A stretch of DNA of 5,970 nt, taken from Nocardioides sp. (GTDB taxonomy: Bacteria > Actinomycetota > Actinomycetes > Propionibacteriales > Nocardioidaceae). The stretch lies in NCBI GenBank assembly GCA_025965295.1, contig JAOPXF010000126.1, positions 1-5,970 of the forward strand, written 5' to 3'. Positions 1-5,856 of this stretch are shown here, piece after piece; the first letter of the stretch is position 1; every line of letters starts with the position of its first letter. The notes beneath the pieces are model-generated. The model was given only the letters and a program-made list of their open reading frames with translations. It did not search any database and was not told where the DNA came from. The position numbers and the translations under genes are program-made.

Positions 1-119
1 CCGGGGAGTCACTGGCCGAGTTCGGGGTTCTTGCGATGACCAGAACTCTGCCGCCCCCGACTCAAGGCTCCACCCGGCAAAGCCGCGAGGTTCCCTCAAG
101 GCTTGCGCAAGGGAGCGCG
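1..119. other. Non-coding region downstream of the desaturase, with short repeats
   Basis: No gene is supported here; the open frames that run through it continue as antisense shadows of the desaturase. The stretch holds a 9-bp direct repeat, CTCAAGGCT, at 61-69 and 95-103, and a 10-bp palindrome, CTTGCGCAAG, at 102-111. No tRNA-like or ribosomal sequence was seen. Confidence 0.5.
77..106 (-). terminator. Candidate hairpin past the desaturase stop codon
   Basis: Arms GCAAAGCC (77-84) and GGCTTGC (100-106) pair with one bulged A. Inside them GAGG (87-90) pairs with CCTC (94-97) around a TTC loop. The structure starts about 14 nt past the desaturase stop on the minus strand, where a terminator would be expected. 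No T-tract follows on that strand, so it would be a non-canonical terminator or only a 3' end stabilising stem. A competing fold uses TCCCT (92-96) with AGGGA (110-114). Confidence 0.35.
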
Positions 120-1196
120 CTAGGTGCGCAGATCCACCGCCAGCGGACACTCGAACGGGCTCCGCGCCCGCAGGCCCACATGGTTCAGGTAGTCGATGAC
201 GATGCCGTACGACTCGAACAGCCCGGTCTCGCAGTAGGTCACGTCGTTGGCGTCGCAGTAGGCGCGCACGAGGGGTCGGGCGGCCCGCAGGTTGGGCCGG
301 GGCATGCTCGGGAAGAGGTGGTGCTCGATCTGGTAGTTGAGGCCGCCGAGCGCGAAGTCGACGACGACACCGCCGCGCACGTTGCGCGACATCAGGACCT
401 GGCGGCGCAGGAAGTCGATCCTGGCCTCGGGCGGGACGATCGGCATGCCCTTGTGGTTGGGCGCGAAGGACGCCCCCAGGCTCAGCCCGAACAACGCGGA
501 CTGCACGGCCAGGAACGCCCCGGCCTTGCCCACCGGCAGCACCAGCAGCAGGACACCGACGTACGCCGCGAGGCGCAGCGCGACGACCAGCGACTCGACC
601 CGCTGGGCGCGGGTGGCGTGCCGGCTGGCCAGCGGAGTGACGCTGGCGACGTGCAGGTTCAGCCCCTCGAGTGTGAGGAGCGGGAAGAAGAGCCAGCCCT
701 GGCGGGCGGTGAACCAGGCGCCGGCGCCGGTGCGTTCGTTGGCGAGGTCGGCGGTGAACGCCAACGTCCCACGGCTGATGTCGGGGTCCTTGCCCTCCTG
801 GTTCGGGGCGGCGTGGTGCCGGTTGTGCTTGCCCTTCCACCAGCCGTAGCTCAGGCCCGCGAAGCCCGCCATGATCCGCGACGCCCAGTCGTTCCAGGCG
901 GCGGAGCGGAACATCTGCCGGTGCGCGGCGTCGTGGCCGAGGAAGCCGAACTGGGTCATCAGGATCCCCAGCCCGCCCGCGATGATCAGCTGGAACCACG
1001 AGTTGCCGAGCAGTGAGAACGCCACCCACACGAGGGCGAAGGTCCCGACCGCCACTCCCATGCGGGTCCAGTAGTAGGCGTAGCGGCGCCGGAGCAGCCC
1101 GCTCTCGCGGATCTCGGCGGCCAGGCCGGAGTAGAGGCTCTGGGACCGCGCGAGCGGGTCCGGGGAGGTGGGGGTGAGTATCGCCGGACCGGCCAT
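120..1196 (-). CDS. Membrane fatty acid (acyl-CoA/acyl-lipid) desaturase
   Basis: A 358-residue integral membrane di-iron desaturase that would introduce a double bond into a fatty acyl chain using O2 and reducing equivalents. All three histidine boxes are visible: HDAAH (88-92), HNRHH (124-128) and QIEHH (289-293). A further conserved-looking NHKG lies at 247-250. Hydrophobic segments lie around 48-64, 68-86, 165-178, 206-222 and 226-244. The Gln-led third box, followed by LFPSMPRPNL, is the style of front-end/linoleoyl-CoA-type desaturases and of mycobacterial DesA3-like proteins. Regiospecificity cannot be read from sequence. There is no N-terminal cytochrome b5 domain, so electrons must come from a separate ferredoxin or flavin reductase, which is not in this window. 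The ATG at 1196 is chosen because the protein lines up well from there; no good Shine-Dalgarno precedes it. It lies 70 nt after the threonine aldolase gene on the same strand. Confidence 0.93.
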   Translation of the reverse strand: MAGPAILTPTSPDPLARSQSLYSGLAAEIRESGLLRRRYAYYWTRMGVAVGTFALVWVAFSLLGNSWFQLIIAGGLGILMTQFGFLGHDAAHRQMFRSAAWNDWASRIMAGFAGLSYGWWKGKHNRHHAAPNQEGKDPDISRGTLAFTADLANERTGAGAWFTARQGWLFFPLLTLEGLNLHVASVTPLASRHATRAQRVESLVVALRLAAYVGVLLLVLPVGKAGAFLAVQSALFGLSLGASFAPNHKGMPIVPPEARIDFLRRQVLMSRNVRGGVVVDFALGGLNYQIEHHLFPSMPRPNLRAARPLVRAYCDANDVTYCETGLFESYGIVIDYLNHVGLRARSPFECPLAVDLRT

Positions 1197-1218
1197 GGCT
1201 GCTCGAGACGCAGAAGGG

Positions 1219-1245
1219 TCTGCCGCGCCGGGCAGGAGCGGCAGA
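1219..1245. repeat. Perfect inverted repeat between the aldolase and desaturase genes
   Basis: TCTGCCGC (1219-1226) and GCGGCAGA (1238-1245) are exact reverse complements around an 11-nt loop. On the minus strand the stem begins about 20 nt after the aldolase stop and ends about 20 nt before the desaturase ATG. It is followed by CCCTTCT rather than a clean T-tract. It could be a weak terminator for the aldolase, an attenuator or leader stem for the desaturase, or a regulator-binding palindrome. Confidence 0.45.
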
Positions 1246-1257
1246 TGGTTGTCCTCG

Positions 1258-1263
1258 ACTGTA
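1258..1263 (-). promoter_or_regulatory. Possible -10 element for the desaturase
   Basis: The minus strand reads TACAGT here, matching TAnnnT. It lies just after the aldolase stop codon and would start a transcript about 50-55 nt before the desaturase ATG, including the 1219-1245 stem in the leader. The hexamer 17 nt upstream (AGATCA) is a poor -35. This is weak evidence; cotranscription with the aldolase is equally possible. Confidence 0.22.
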
Positions 1264-1266
1264 GCC

Positions 1267-2361
1267 CTACCCCGTCGCGGTGATCTCCGCGAACCACTGC
1301 GCCACCTCGGCAGGGTCGAAGGCCAGCGCCGCCTGGTACGCCGTGAACTCGGTCATCGCGACGCCCGGGACGTCGGTCGGGCCCCACGGCGGGCTCGGCT
1401 GGACCTTCTCGCGCTCCATGAAGGCCGCGAGCCGCTCGTGGATCTCCTCGACGCCCGACTCCGCGAACACCTCGAAGGTGTTGGTGTGCGGCGGGTCGGG
1501 GTTCACCCGGAGCCCCACACCGACCAGCTCGGTCGCGAACGACCGCGCCCAGGCGAGGTACTCGCCCATGTGCGGGAGCCGGTCGCGCAGGCCCACGAGC
1601 GCCCCGGCGGCGTACGGCGTCATCCGGTAGAGCTGTCCGCCCATCCGCTGCCGCCAGGCCCGCAGCTCCTTCATCGCGTCCTCCTCGCCCACGACCGCGG
1701 CGCCGGCCATGCCGCCCAGCCCCTTGTAGAAGGAGACGTAGACGCTGTCCGCGAGCGCGGCGATCTCGGCGAGCGGCCGGTCATAGGACGGCTGCACCTC
1801 CCAGAGGCGGGCGCCGTCGACGTGCAGCGGCACGCCGAGCTCCCGGGCGGCCTCCGACAGCGCGACCAGCTCCTCCCACGGGGGCACCAGACACCCGGCG
1901 TCGCGCAGCGGCAGCTCGACGAGCGCCGCTCCGAGGCCGGGGGCCAGGCCGCGCAGGTCGTCGACCGTGGCGGTCCGGCGGCCCTCGGTCAGCGGCTCGA
2001 AGCGCAGGTCGTGCACGAGCCGGGGGCCGTCGTTCTCGTGGTGCAGCAGGTGGGAGAGGTCCTGGATCGCCACCCGGCGGGTGCCCCGGCGCTCGCACCA
2101 GACCCGCAGCATCGACTGCTGGGCCATCGTGCCGCTGACGAAGAACACCGCCGCCGGCTTGCCGAGCAGCTCGGCGACCTGCTCCTCGAGCCTGGTCACG
2201 GCCCCGCCGCCGCCGTAGCTGTCCCACTCGTCGATGCCCAGCTCGTCGCAGGCCCGGCCCAGCTCGGCGAGGACGTCGCCGGGTCGGGTGTTGGGGTGCC
2301 AGACCACCATCTCGGTGCAGGCGCGGGCGGCGTCACGGAGGCGGTCGTCGAGTTCGGTCAC
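1267..2361 (-). CDS. Threonine aldolase / beta-eliminating lyase family PLP enzyme
   Basis: A 364-residue fold-type I PLP enzyme of the threonine aldolase family, expected to split beta-hydroxy amino acids such as L-threonine or allo-threonine into glycine and an aldehyde in the cytosol. Numbered from the chosen GTG, SGTMAQ (76-81) is the phosphate-binding turn. H104 in DLSHL sits where the PLP-stacking histidine is expected. VDGARLW (181-187) gives the pyridine-nitrogen Asp (D182) and an active-site Arg (R185), and SFYKGLGG holds the Schiff-base lysine K213. Length suits the family. The frame is open to another GTG at 2424, but the extra 21 residues (MAAPSAGYRV...) look unlike the family start; the GTG at 2361 has an AGGG about 7 nt upstream. 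The substrate could be another hydroxy-amino acid, since several Actinobacteria carry paralogues. It is divergent from the signalling operon and lies upstream of the desaturase on the same strand. Confidence 0.88.
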   Translation of the reverse strand: MTELDDRLRDAARACTEMVVWHPNTRPGDVLAELGRACDELGIDEWDSYGGGGAVTRLEEQVAELLGKPAAVFFVSGTMAQQSMLRVWCERRGTRRVAIQDLSHLLHHENDGPRLVHDLRFEPLTEGRRTATVDDLRGLAPGLGAALVELPLRDAGCLVPPWEELVALSEAARELGVPLHVDGARLWEVQPSYDRPLAEIAALADSVYVSFYKGLGGMAGAAVVGEEDAMKELRAWRQRMGGQLYRMTPYAAGALVGLRDRLPHMGEYLAWARSFATELVGVGLRVNPDPPHTNTFEVFAESGVEEIHERLAAFMEREKVQPSPPWGPTDVPGVAMTEFTAYQAALAFDPAEVAQWFAEITATG

Positions 2362-2402
2362 CGGCACACCCTGTCCGACGGTTGCCCCGCCTGCAACGCG
2401 AT

Positions 2403-2451
2403 AACCTGCCGAGGGCGCGGCCACGCGGGTCAGTCAGGTTGCTGGCAGGTT
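2403..2451. repeat. Inverted AACCTGCC/GGCAGGTT pair in the divergent intergenic region
   Basis: AACCTGCC (2403-2410) is the exact reverse complement of GGCAGGTT (2444-2451), with 33 nt between the arms. The left copy sits over the likely promoter zone of the aldolase: the minus strand reads CAGGTTAT there, a possible -10. The right copy is part of the 11-bp-spaced repeat set in front of the signalling operon. The arrangement suits a shared regulator acting on both divergent genes. Confidence 0.4.
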
Positions 2452-2462
2452 CGGGGCCGGAT
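2434..2462 (+). promoter_or_regulatory. Candidate response-regulator operator: 11-bp-period direct repeats
   Basis: TCAGGTT (2434-2440) and GCAGGTT (2445-2451) are 7-mers that match at six positions, with a 4-bp spacer and so an 11-bp period. CCGGAT (2457-2462) keeps the same phase and matches CAGGTT at four of six positions. Tandem half-sites one helical turn apart are the usual target form of OmpR/PhoB-family dimers, and this operon encodes such a regulator 540 nt downstream. The site ends about 30 nt before the first start codon. No convincing TAnnnT -10 was found nearby, which would suit an activator-dependent promoter. Function is inferred. Confidence 0.4.
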
Positions 2463-2494
2463 CGTGAGCACACCGTCCTCGTGAGGAGATCACC

Positions 2495-2998
2495 GTGTTC
2501 GACCTGATCAACGGACTGCCCGTCCACCCGCTCGTCGTCCACGCGGTCGTGGTGCTGCTGCCGCTGGCCGCCCTCGGCACGATCGCGATCGCCGTGCGTC
2601 CCGTCTGGCGGGAGAGGTACGGCGTCCTCGTGGTCGCCGCGGCCGTCATCTCGGCCATCCTGTGCCCGGTGGCGACGTCCAGCGGCGAAGCACTCGAGGA
2701 GCACGTCGGCAACCCCGGTGAGCACGCGGAGCTCGGCGACCAGCTGATCTGGTTCGTCATCCCGCTCGCCGTCCTCGCGCTCGCGCTCGTGCTGCTCGAC
2801 CGCCGCCCTGCCGCCGGTGCGTCCGGATCCACCTCCGCTGCCGCCACGTCACCCACCGCGCTGCGGGTGGTGGCCGCGCTGGCCGTGGTCGCCGCCCTGG
2901 CCACCACCGTGCAGGTCTACCGCGTGGGCGACTCCGGCGCCCGCTCGGCCTGGGGCGGCAAGGTCTCCTCGTCCACGTCGAGCGGCGACGGCGACTGA
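2495..2998 (+). CDS. DUF2231 family four-helix membrane protein
   Basis: A 167-residue membrane protein resembling DUF2231, recognised by the N-terminal LPVHPLVVHAVVVLLPLAA pattern and the C-terminal VYRVGDSGARSAWG. The family has no settled function. Four hydrophobic segments are visible at about 12-34, 42-60, 84-101 and 122-141. Arginines at 35, 39, 41, 103, 104 and 124 fall in the loops after helices 1 and 3. The positive-inside rule therefore puts both termini and the helix 2-3 loop outside. H11 and H16 at the start of helix 1, and H70 and H77 in the 2-3 loop, would then share the outer face and could form a metal or heme site; this is inference. The GTG start has a strong GAGGAG (2483-2488) six nt upstream. 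Its TGA is one nt before the regulator's GTG, so it is very probably the first gene of the operon and translationally coupled. Confidence 0.8.
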   Translation: MFDLINGLPVHPLVVHAVVVLLPLAALGTIAIAVRPVWRERYGVLVVAAAVISAILCPVATSSGEALEEHVGNPGEHAELGDQLIWFVIPLAVLALALVLLDRRPAAGASGSTSAAATSPTALRVVAALAVVAALATTVQVYRVGDSGARSAWGGKVSSSTSSGDGD

Positions 2999-2999
2999 C

Positions 3000-3662
3000 G
3001 TGCTCGCCGTCGGCCTGTGTGAGGACGACCCCGCCATCCGCCGCGTCGTCACGCAGGCACTGGCGCTGACCGGGCACTCCGTGGTCACCGCGCACGACGG
3101 CGGCGAGGCGCTGAGGCTCTTCGCGCCCGAGACCCATGTCGACGTGCTCATCCTCGACATCGGGCTGCCCGACGCGGACGGTCGCGACGTCTGCCAGGCC
3201 CTGCGTTCGGCCGGGCAGCACGCCCCCGTGCTGTTCCTCACCGCCCTGGCCGGCATCCACGACCGGCTGGCCGGGTTCGGGGCCGGTGGCGACGACTACC
3301 TGCCCAAGCCGTTCGACGTGAAGGAGCTGATCGTCCGCGTCGAGGCACTGGCCCGGCGCGGACGTCCCGCGCCGGCGCTGGCCGGCGGCCTGGTGCTCGA
3401 CCCCGCGGCACACGCGCTGCGCTACGGCGAGACGGAGGTCCTGCTCACCCCGACGGAGTTCCGGATGCTGGCCGCCATCACGTCGCGCCCGGGTGAGGTG
3501 GTCCGGCGCCGGGCGGTCGTGGCCGCAGCCTGGCCGGACGGCGCCGCGGTGAGCGAGAACACCATCGACTCCTACATCCGCCGGATCCGGCGCAAGCTCG
3601 AGCAGCTCGACTCCCCCGTGACCCTGCAGACCGTGCGCGGCGTGGGGTTCTCCCTTCGATGA
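3000..3662 (+). CDS. OmpR/PhoB-family response regulator
   Basis: A 220-residue two-component DNA-binding regulator. The receiver domain (about 3-117) has the acidic pair E8/D9, phospho-acceptor D53 (LILDIGLP), T81, K103 in LPKPF and switch aromatic Y100. A short linker leads to a winged-helix effector domain (about 129-220), with the LTPTEFRML turn at 149-157, AAAWPDG at 175-181, a recognition helix NTIDSYIRRIRRKL at 187-200 and the terminal TVRGVGFSLR wing. All residues needed for phosphotransfer are intact. The GTG at 3000 is chosen because the receiver fold starts there and because it is one nt after the DUF2231 stop. The frame extends upstream but only as a low-complexity Pro/Arg-rich shadow. 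There is little Shine-Dalgarno, as expected for coupled translation. Its ATGA overlap with the kinase marks that kinase as the cognate partner. The regulon is unknown; the repeats at 2434-2462 are a candidate own-promoter site. Confidence 0.95.
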   Translation: MLAVGLCEDDPAIRRVVTQALALTGHSVVTAHDGGEALRLFAPETHVDVLILDIGLPDADGRDVCQALRSAGQHAPVLFLTALAGIHDRLAGFGAGGDDYLPKPFDVKELIVRVEALARRGRPAPALAGGLVLDPAAHALRYGETEVLLTPTEFRMLAAITSRPGEVVRRRAVVAAAWPDGAAVSENTIDSYIRRIRRKLEQLDSPVTLQTVRGVGFSLR

Positions 3663-4990
3663 GGCCGCCCCGCTGGCGATCCCCGACGTTCCGGACCCAG
3701 ATCGTCCTCTCCACGACGGTCGTGACGGCGGTGGCACTGGCCGTGGTGACGCTCGGCATCCAGCTGCTGCTGCACCAGCTGGTGACCCGCAACGTCGACC
3801 GGGTCCTCGAGGACCGCGCCGACGCCGTGGTCTCGACCATCCGGGTCTCCTCCGGGCACGGCATCGTGGTGCCCGACGGGGTCCTGGACCCGGGCGTCGT
3901 GGTCTTCGACGACGCCGGGCGGCGGGTGGCGGGCGTGACCTCCCAGCACCTCGACGAGCTGGTCGACGAGCTGGCGGACTCCAGGAGCACCCGGATCGTC
4001 GATGCCCACGACGCCGACCGGCTCCTGGCCAGACCGTTCGTGGCCGGTCCGGGGGTCCGGGGCGTCGTCGTCGTCAGCGAGCCGCTGAAGCCGTACGAGC
4101 GCTCGGAGTTCTACGGTCTCCTGGTCAGCATCCTGTTCGGCCTGGTGGTGGTGGTCGTCGTCGGTGCCGTCGCCCGCTGGGTCACCTCGCGGGCCCTCGC
4201 ACCCGTCGCCCTGATGGCCGAGCGGGCGCGCGAGTGGAGCGAGCACGACCTGGGCCGACGCTTCGAGCTCGGCGAACCGACCCACGAGATCTCCTCGCTG
4301 GGGGCCACGCTGGACGGGCTGCTGGAGCGGGTGGCGATGACGATCCGGGCCGAGCAGCGCCTGACCGCCGAGCTCGCCCACGAGCTGCGGACCCCGCTCG
4401 CCGCCATCCAGGGCTCCGCGGACCTCGCGCTCCTGCGCGGCGGCCTCACCGAGGACACCCGGGTCGACCTCGAGCAGATCGCCAGCTCGTCACGGGTGAT
4501 GGCCGAGACCATCACCACCCTGCTCGACCTCGCGCGCGACCCGGACGCCGGCCAGGCGTCCGCGACCTGCCTGCTCGCGGACGTGCTGGCCTCCGTCGCG
4601 CCGCTCGTGCCGCCGGAGATCACGCTGCACGACCGGGCGTCCGCGCCCGCGGTCCGGATCGCGGCGCCCGCCGACCTCGTCGTCCGCGCCCTCTCCCCCG
4701 TCGTCGAGAACGCCGCCCGGCACGCGCGCTCCGCCGTCACCGTCGACGTCGTCGTCTCCCCGTCGGCGCTCGAGATCAGGATCGAGGACGACGGTCCGGG
4801 GGTCGACGACTCGGTGCGCGAGCACGTCTTCACCTCGGGGGTCGCCGGCTCCGGCGGGGGCACCGGGCTGGGCCTCGGGATCGCCCGTCGGGTGGCGCGC
4901 TCGATCGGCGGCGACGTCGAGGTCGGGGACCCGACCCCGGAAGACGCCGGATCGGGGGCCGTCTTCGTGGTCCGGCTGCCCCGCCTCTAG
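3659..4990 (+). CDS. Sensor histidine kinase (HAMP, HisKA, HATPase_c)
   Basis: A 443-residue membrane histidine kinase that should autophosphorylate and pass phosphate to D53 of the regulator encoded just upstream. Helix 1 lies at about 15-38, an extracytoplasmic sensor region at about 39-150, and a very valine-rich helix 2 at about 151-172. A HAMP linker follows at about 173-226. The H-box ELAHELRTPLAA puts the phosphorylated histidine at H241. In the ATPase domain the N-box is VVENAARHA (N351), G1 is DDGPGVDD (377-384), the F-box residue is F391 and G2 is GGGTGLGLG (399-407). No key residue is missing. The sensor region has no domain I recognise and contains an LDELVDEL tandem duplication (98-105). 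The ATG overlaps the regulator stop by four nt (ATGA), so the two are translationally coupled. Architecture is typical of actinobacterial EnvZ/PhoR-like kinases; the stimulus is unknown. Confidence 0.95.
   Translation: MRPPRWRSPTFRTQIVLSTTVVTAVALAVVTLGIQLLLHQLVTRNVDRVLEDRADAVVSTIRVSSGHGIVVPDGVLDPGVVVFDDAGRRVAGVTSQHLDELVDELADSRSTRIVDAHDADRLLARPFVAGPGVRGVVVVSEPLKPYERSEFYGLLVSILFGLVVVVVVGAVARWVTSRALAPVALMAERAREWSEHDLGRRFELGEPTHEISSLGATLDGLLERVAMTIRAEQRLTAELAHELRTPLAAIQGSADLALLRGGLTEDTRVDLEQIASSSRVMAETITTLLDLARDPDAGQASATCLLADVLASVAPLVPPEITLHDRASAPAVRIAAPADLVVRALSPVVENAARHARSAVTVDVVVSPSALEIRIEDDGPGVDDSVREHVFTSGVAGSGGGTGLGLGIARRVARSIGGDVEVGDPTPEDAGSGAVFVVRLPRL
3951..3974 (+). repeat. Exact 12-bp tandem duplication inside the kinase sensor region
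   Basis: TCGACGAGCTGG occurs twice back to back (3951-3962 and 3963-3974). It stays in frame and encodes the LDEL-VDEL segment at residues 98-105 of the kinase. It may be a recent small in-frame duplication in the extracytoplasmic domain, or chance from favoured codons. Confidence 0.6.
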
Positions 4991-5003
4991 CTCTTGCTCT
5001 CGC

Positions 5004-5786
5004 TCAGTTGAGGATCCGCATCGTCGACGGGACCCCGCCGCCGCGGTGGACCTCCTCGACGAGCTCCTGCAGCGCCGTGAGGGCGACGTTCTGGGACAAC
5101 GGTCCGAAGGACACCCGGGCGACGCCGTGCTCCTGCTGCCAGGCCAGCGACGGCGTGCCGGGGATCGCGATGGTCGTGAGCCTGCGCGGGCCGAACGCGT
5201 CAACCAGGGTGAGGATCTGCTCCTCGGTCAGCCGGCCCGGGACGAAGACCACGGGCGCGCCCGCGTCGAGGAACGCCCGGCCACGCTCGACCGCGTCGGC
5301 GAGGACCTCGGCCTGGTCTCGGTCGCGACCCTTCGCGAAGGCATCGGTGCGGGCGTTGAGGACGAAGTCGACGCCCTCGTCGGAGGCCACCTTCATGATC
5401 TTCTCGACGTTGGCGGCCGCCTCGGCGAGCGGCCGCATCTGGTCCTCGATGTTGGCGCCGACGATCCCGACGCCGATCGCCTTGCGCACGGTGCCCGCGG
5501 GGTCGCCGTACCCACCCTCGAGATCGGCGGTGACCGGCAGGTCGACTGCGGCGGCGATCCGACCCACGGCCTCGATCATCAGGTCGACGGGGATCTGCTC
5601 GCCGTCCGGGTAGCCGTAGGACGCGGCGATCGAGTGACTGGCCGTGGCCAGCGCGGTCGTGCCGGGGACGTCGGCGACGACGGTCGCCGAGATCACGTCC
5701 CAGACGTTGACAACGGTGAGGAGCTCCTCGGCCTGGTGGAGGCCGAGCAGGGCGGCGGCGCGGGCGCGGGTCTGGTCGTCGGTCAT
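5004..5786 (-). CDS. Isocitrate lyase/PEP mutase superfamily protein
   Basis: A 260-residue TIM-barrel enzyme of the isocitrate lyase/phosphoenolpyruvate mutase superfamily, which makes or breaks C-C or P-C bonds next to a 2-oxo acid with a bound Mg2+. Visible motifs are NVWD (27-30), the SHSIAASYGYPDG segment (50-62), the metal-site motif DLEGGYG (D88, E90), NIEDQ (112-116) and NARTDA (144-149). The catalytic KKCGH/KRCGH cysteine loop of isocitrate and methylisocitrate lyases is absent: EDQ is followed directly by MRPLAEAAANVEKI. It is therefore unlikely to be either lyase. Oxaloacetate-decarboxylase-like or other 2-oxo-acid lyase activity is possible; the substrate cannot be named. The ATG at 5786 (MTDDQ) is preferred: a TAGGCT -10 lies eight bases upstream, and the longer frame to 5891 would run over both divergent promoters and into the next gene. 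It converges on the kinase gene with a 13-nt gap and no visible terminator. Confidence 0.87.
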   Translation of the reverse strand: MTDDQTRARAAALLGLHQAEELLTVVNVWDVISATVVADVPGTTALATASHSIAASYGYPDGEQIPVDLMIEAVGRIAAAVDLPVTADLEGGYGDPAGTVRKAIGVGIVGANIEDQMRPLAEAAANVEKIMKVASDEGVDFVLNARTDAFAKGRDRDQAEVLADAVERGRAFLDAGAPVVFVPGRLTEEQILTLVDAFGPRRLTTIAIPGTPSLAWQQEHGVARVSFGPLSQNVALTALQELVEEVHRGGGVPSTMRILN

Positions 5787-5793
5787 GCGGTCG

Positions 5794-5823
5794 AGCCTAG
5801 TGAGGCGCCCGAAACCCGGTCGA
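5794..5823 (-). promoter_or_regulatory. Leaderless-type promoter for the ICL/PEP mutase family gene
   Basis: On the minus strand TCGACC (5823-5818) is followed after 18 nt by TAGGCT (5799-5794). Seven bases separate the -10 from the ATG at 5786, so transcription would start at or next to the start codon. This matches the leaderless arrangement common in Actinobacteria. No Shine-Dalgarno precedes the ATG, which agrees. Confidence 0.5.
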
Positions 5824-5848
5824 GATCGGCGCGCGCCCCGTCTAGGGT
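5820..5848 (+). promoter_or_regulatory. Leaderless-type promoter for the gene at the right edge
   Basis: TCGAGA (5820-5825) and TAGGGT (5843-5848) are separated by 17 nt. The -10 ends eight bases before the ATG at 5857, again predicting a transcript that begins at the start codon. The -35 overlaps that of the opposing promoter by four bases (5820-5823). Confidence 0.5.
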
Positions 5849-5856
5849 CGGCCGCG

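Noticed and set aside
36..1016. Long plus-strand open frame opposite the desaturase
   Set aside because: Gln/Arg/Gly/Val-rich composition with no fold or motif; it lies antisense to a desaturase with all three His boxes intact. High GC makes such shadows common.
2362..2424. 21-residue N-terminal extension of the aldolase from the GTG at 2424
   Set aside because: The extension covers the candidate promoter/operator repeats and looks unlike the family start; the GTG at 2361 has a nearby AGGG.
1168..2484. 438-codon plus-strand open frame opposite the aldolase
   Set aside because: Arg/His/Gly/Leu-rich low-complexity translation, antisense to a clear PLP enzyme with its Schiff-base lysine.
2817..2999. 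N-terminal extension of the response regulator
   Set aside because: The extra 61 residues are Pro/Arg-rich, read out of frame over the DUF2231 gene, and precede a normal receiver-domain start at the GTG at 3000.
4144..4170. GTG/GTC-rich run resembling a microsatellite
   Set aside because: It encodes the valine-rich second transmembrane helix of the kinase, so coding constraint explains it.
4991..5012. Possible bidirectional terminator between the kinase and the lyase-family gene
   Set aside because: The gap is 13 nt and the only palindrome (CTCA-GT-TGAG) has a two-base loop and no T-tract; not a credible terminator.
4234..5613. 459-codon plus-strand frame spanning the kinase 3' end and the antisense of the lyase-family gene
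   Set aside because: Arg/Pro/Ala-rich out-of-frame translation crossing two well-supported genes; no domain visible.
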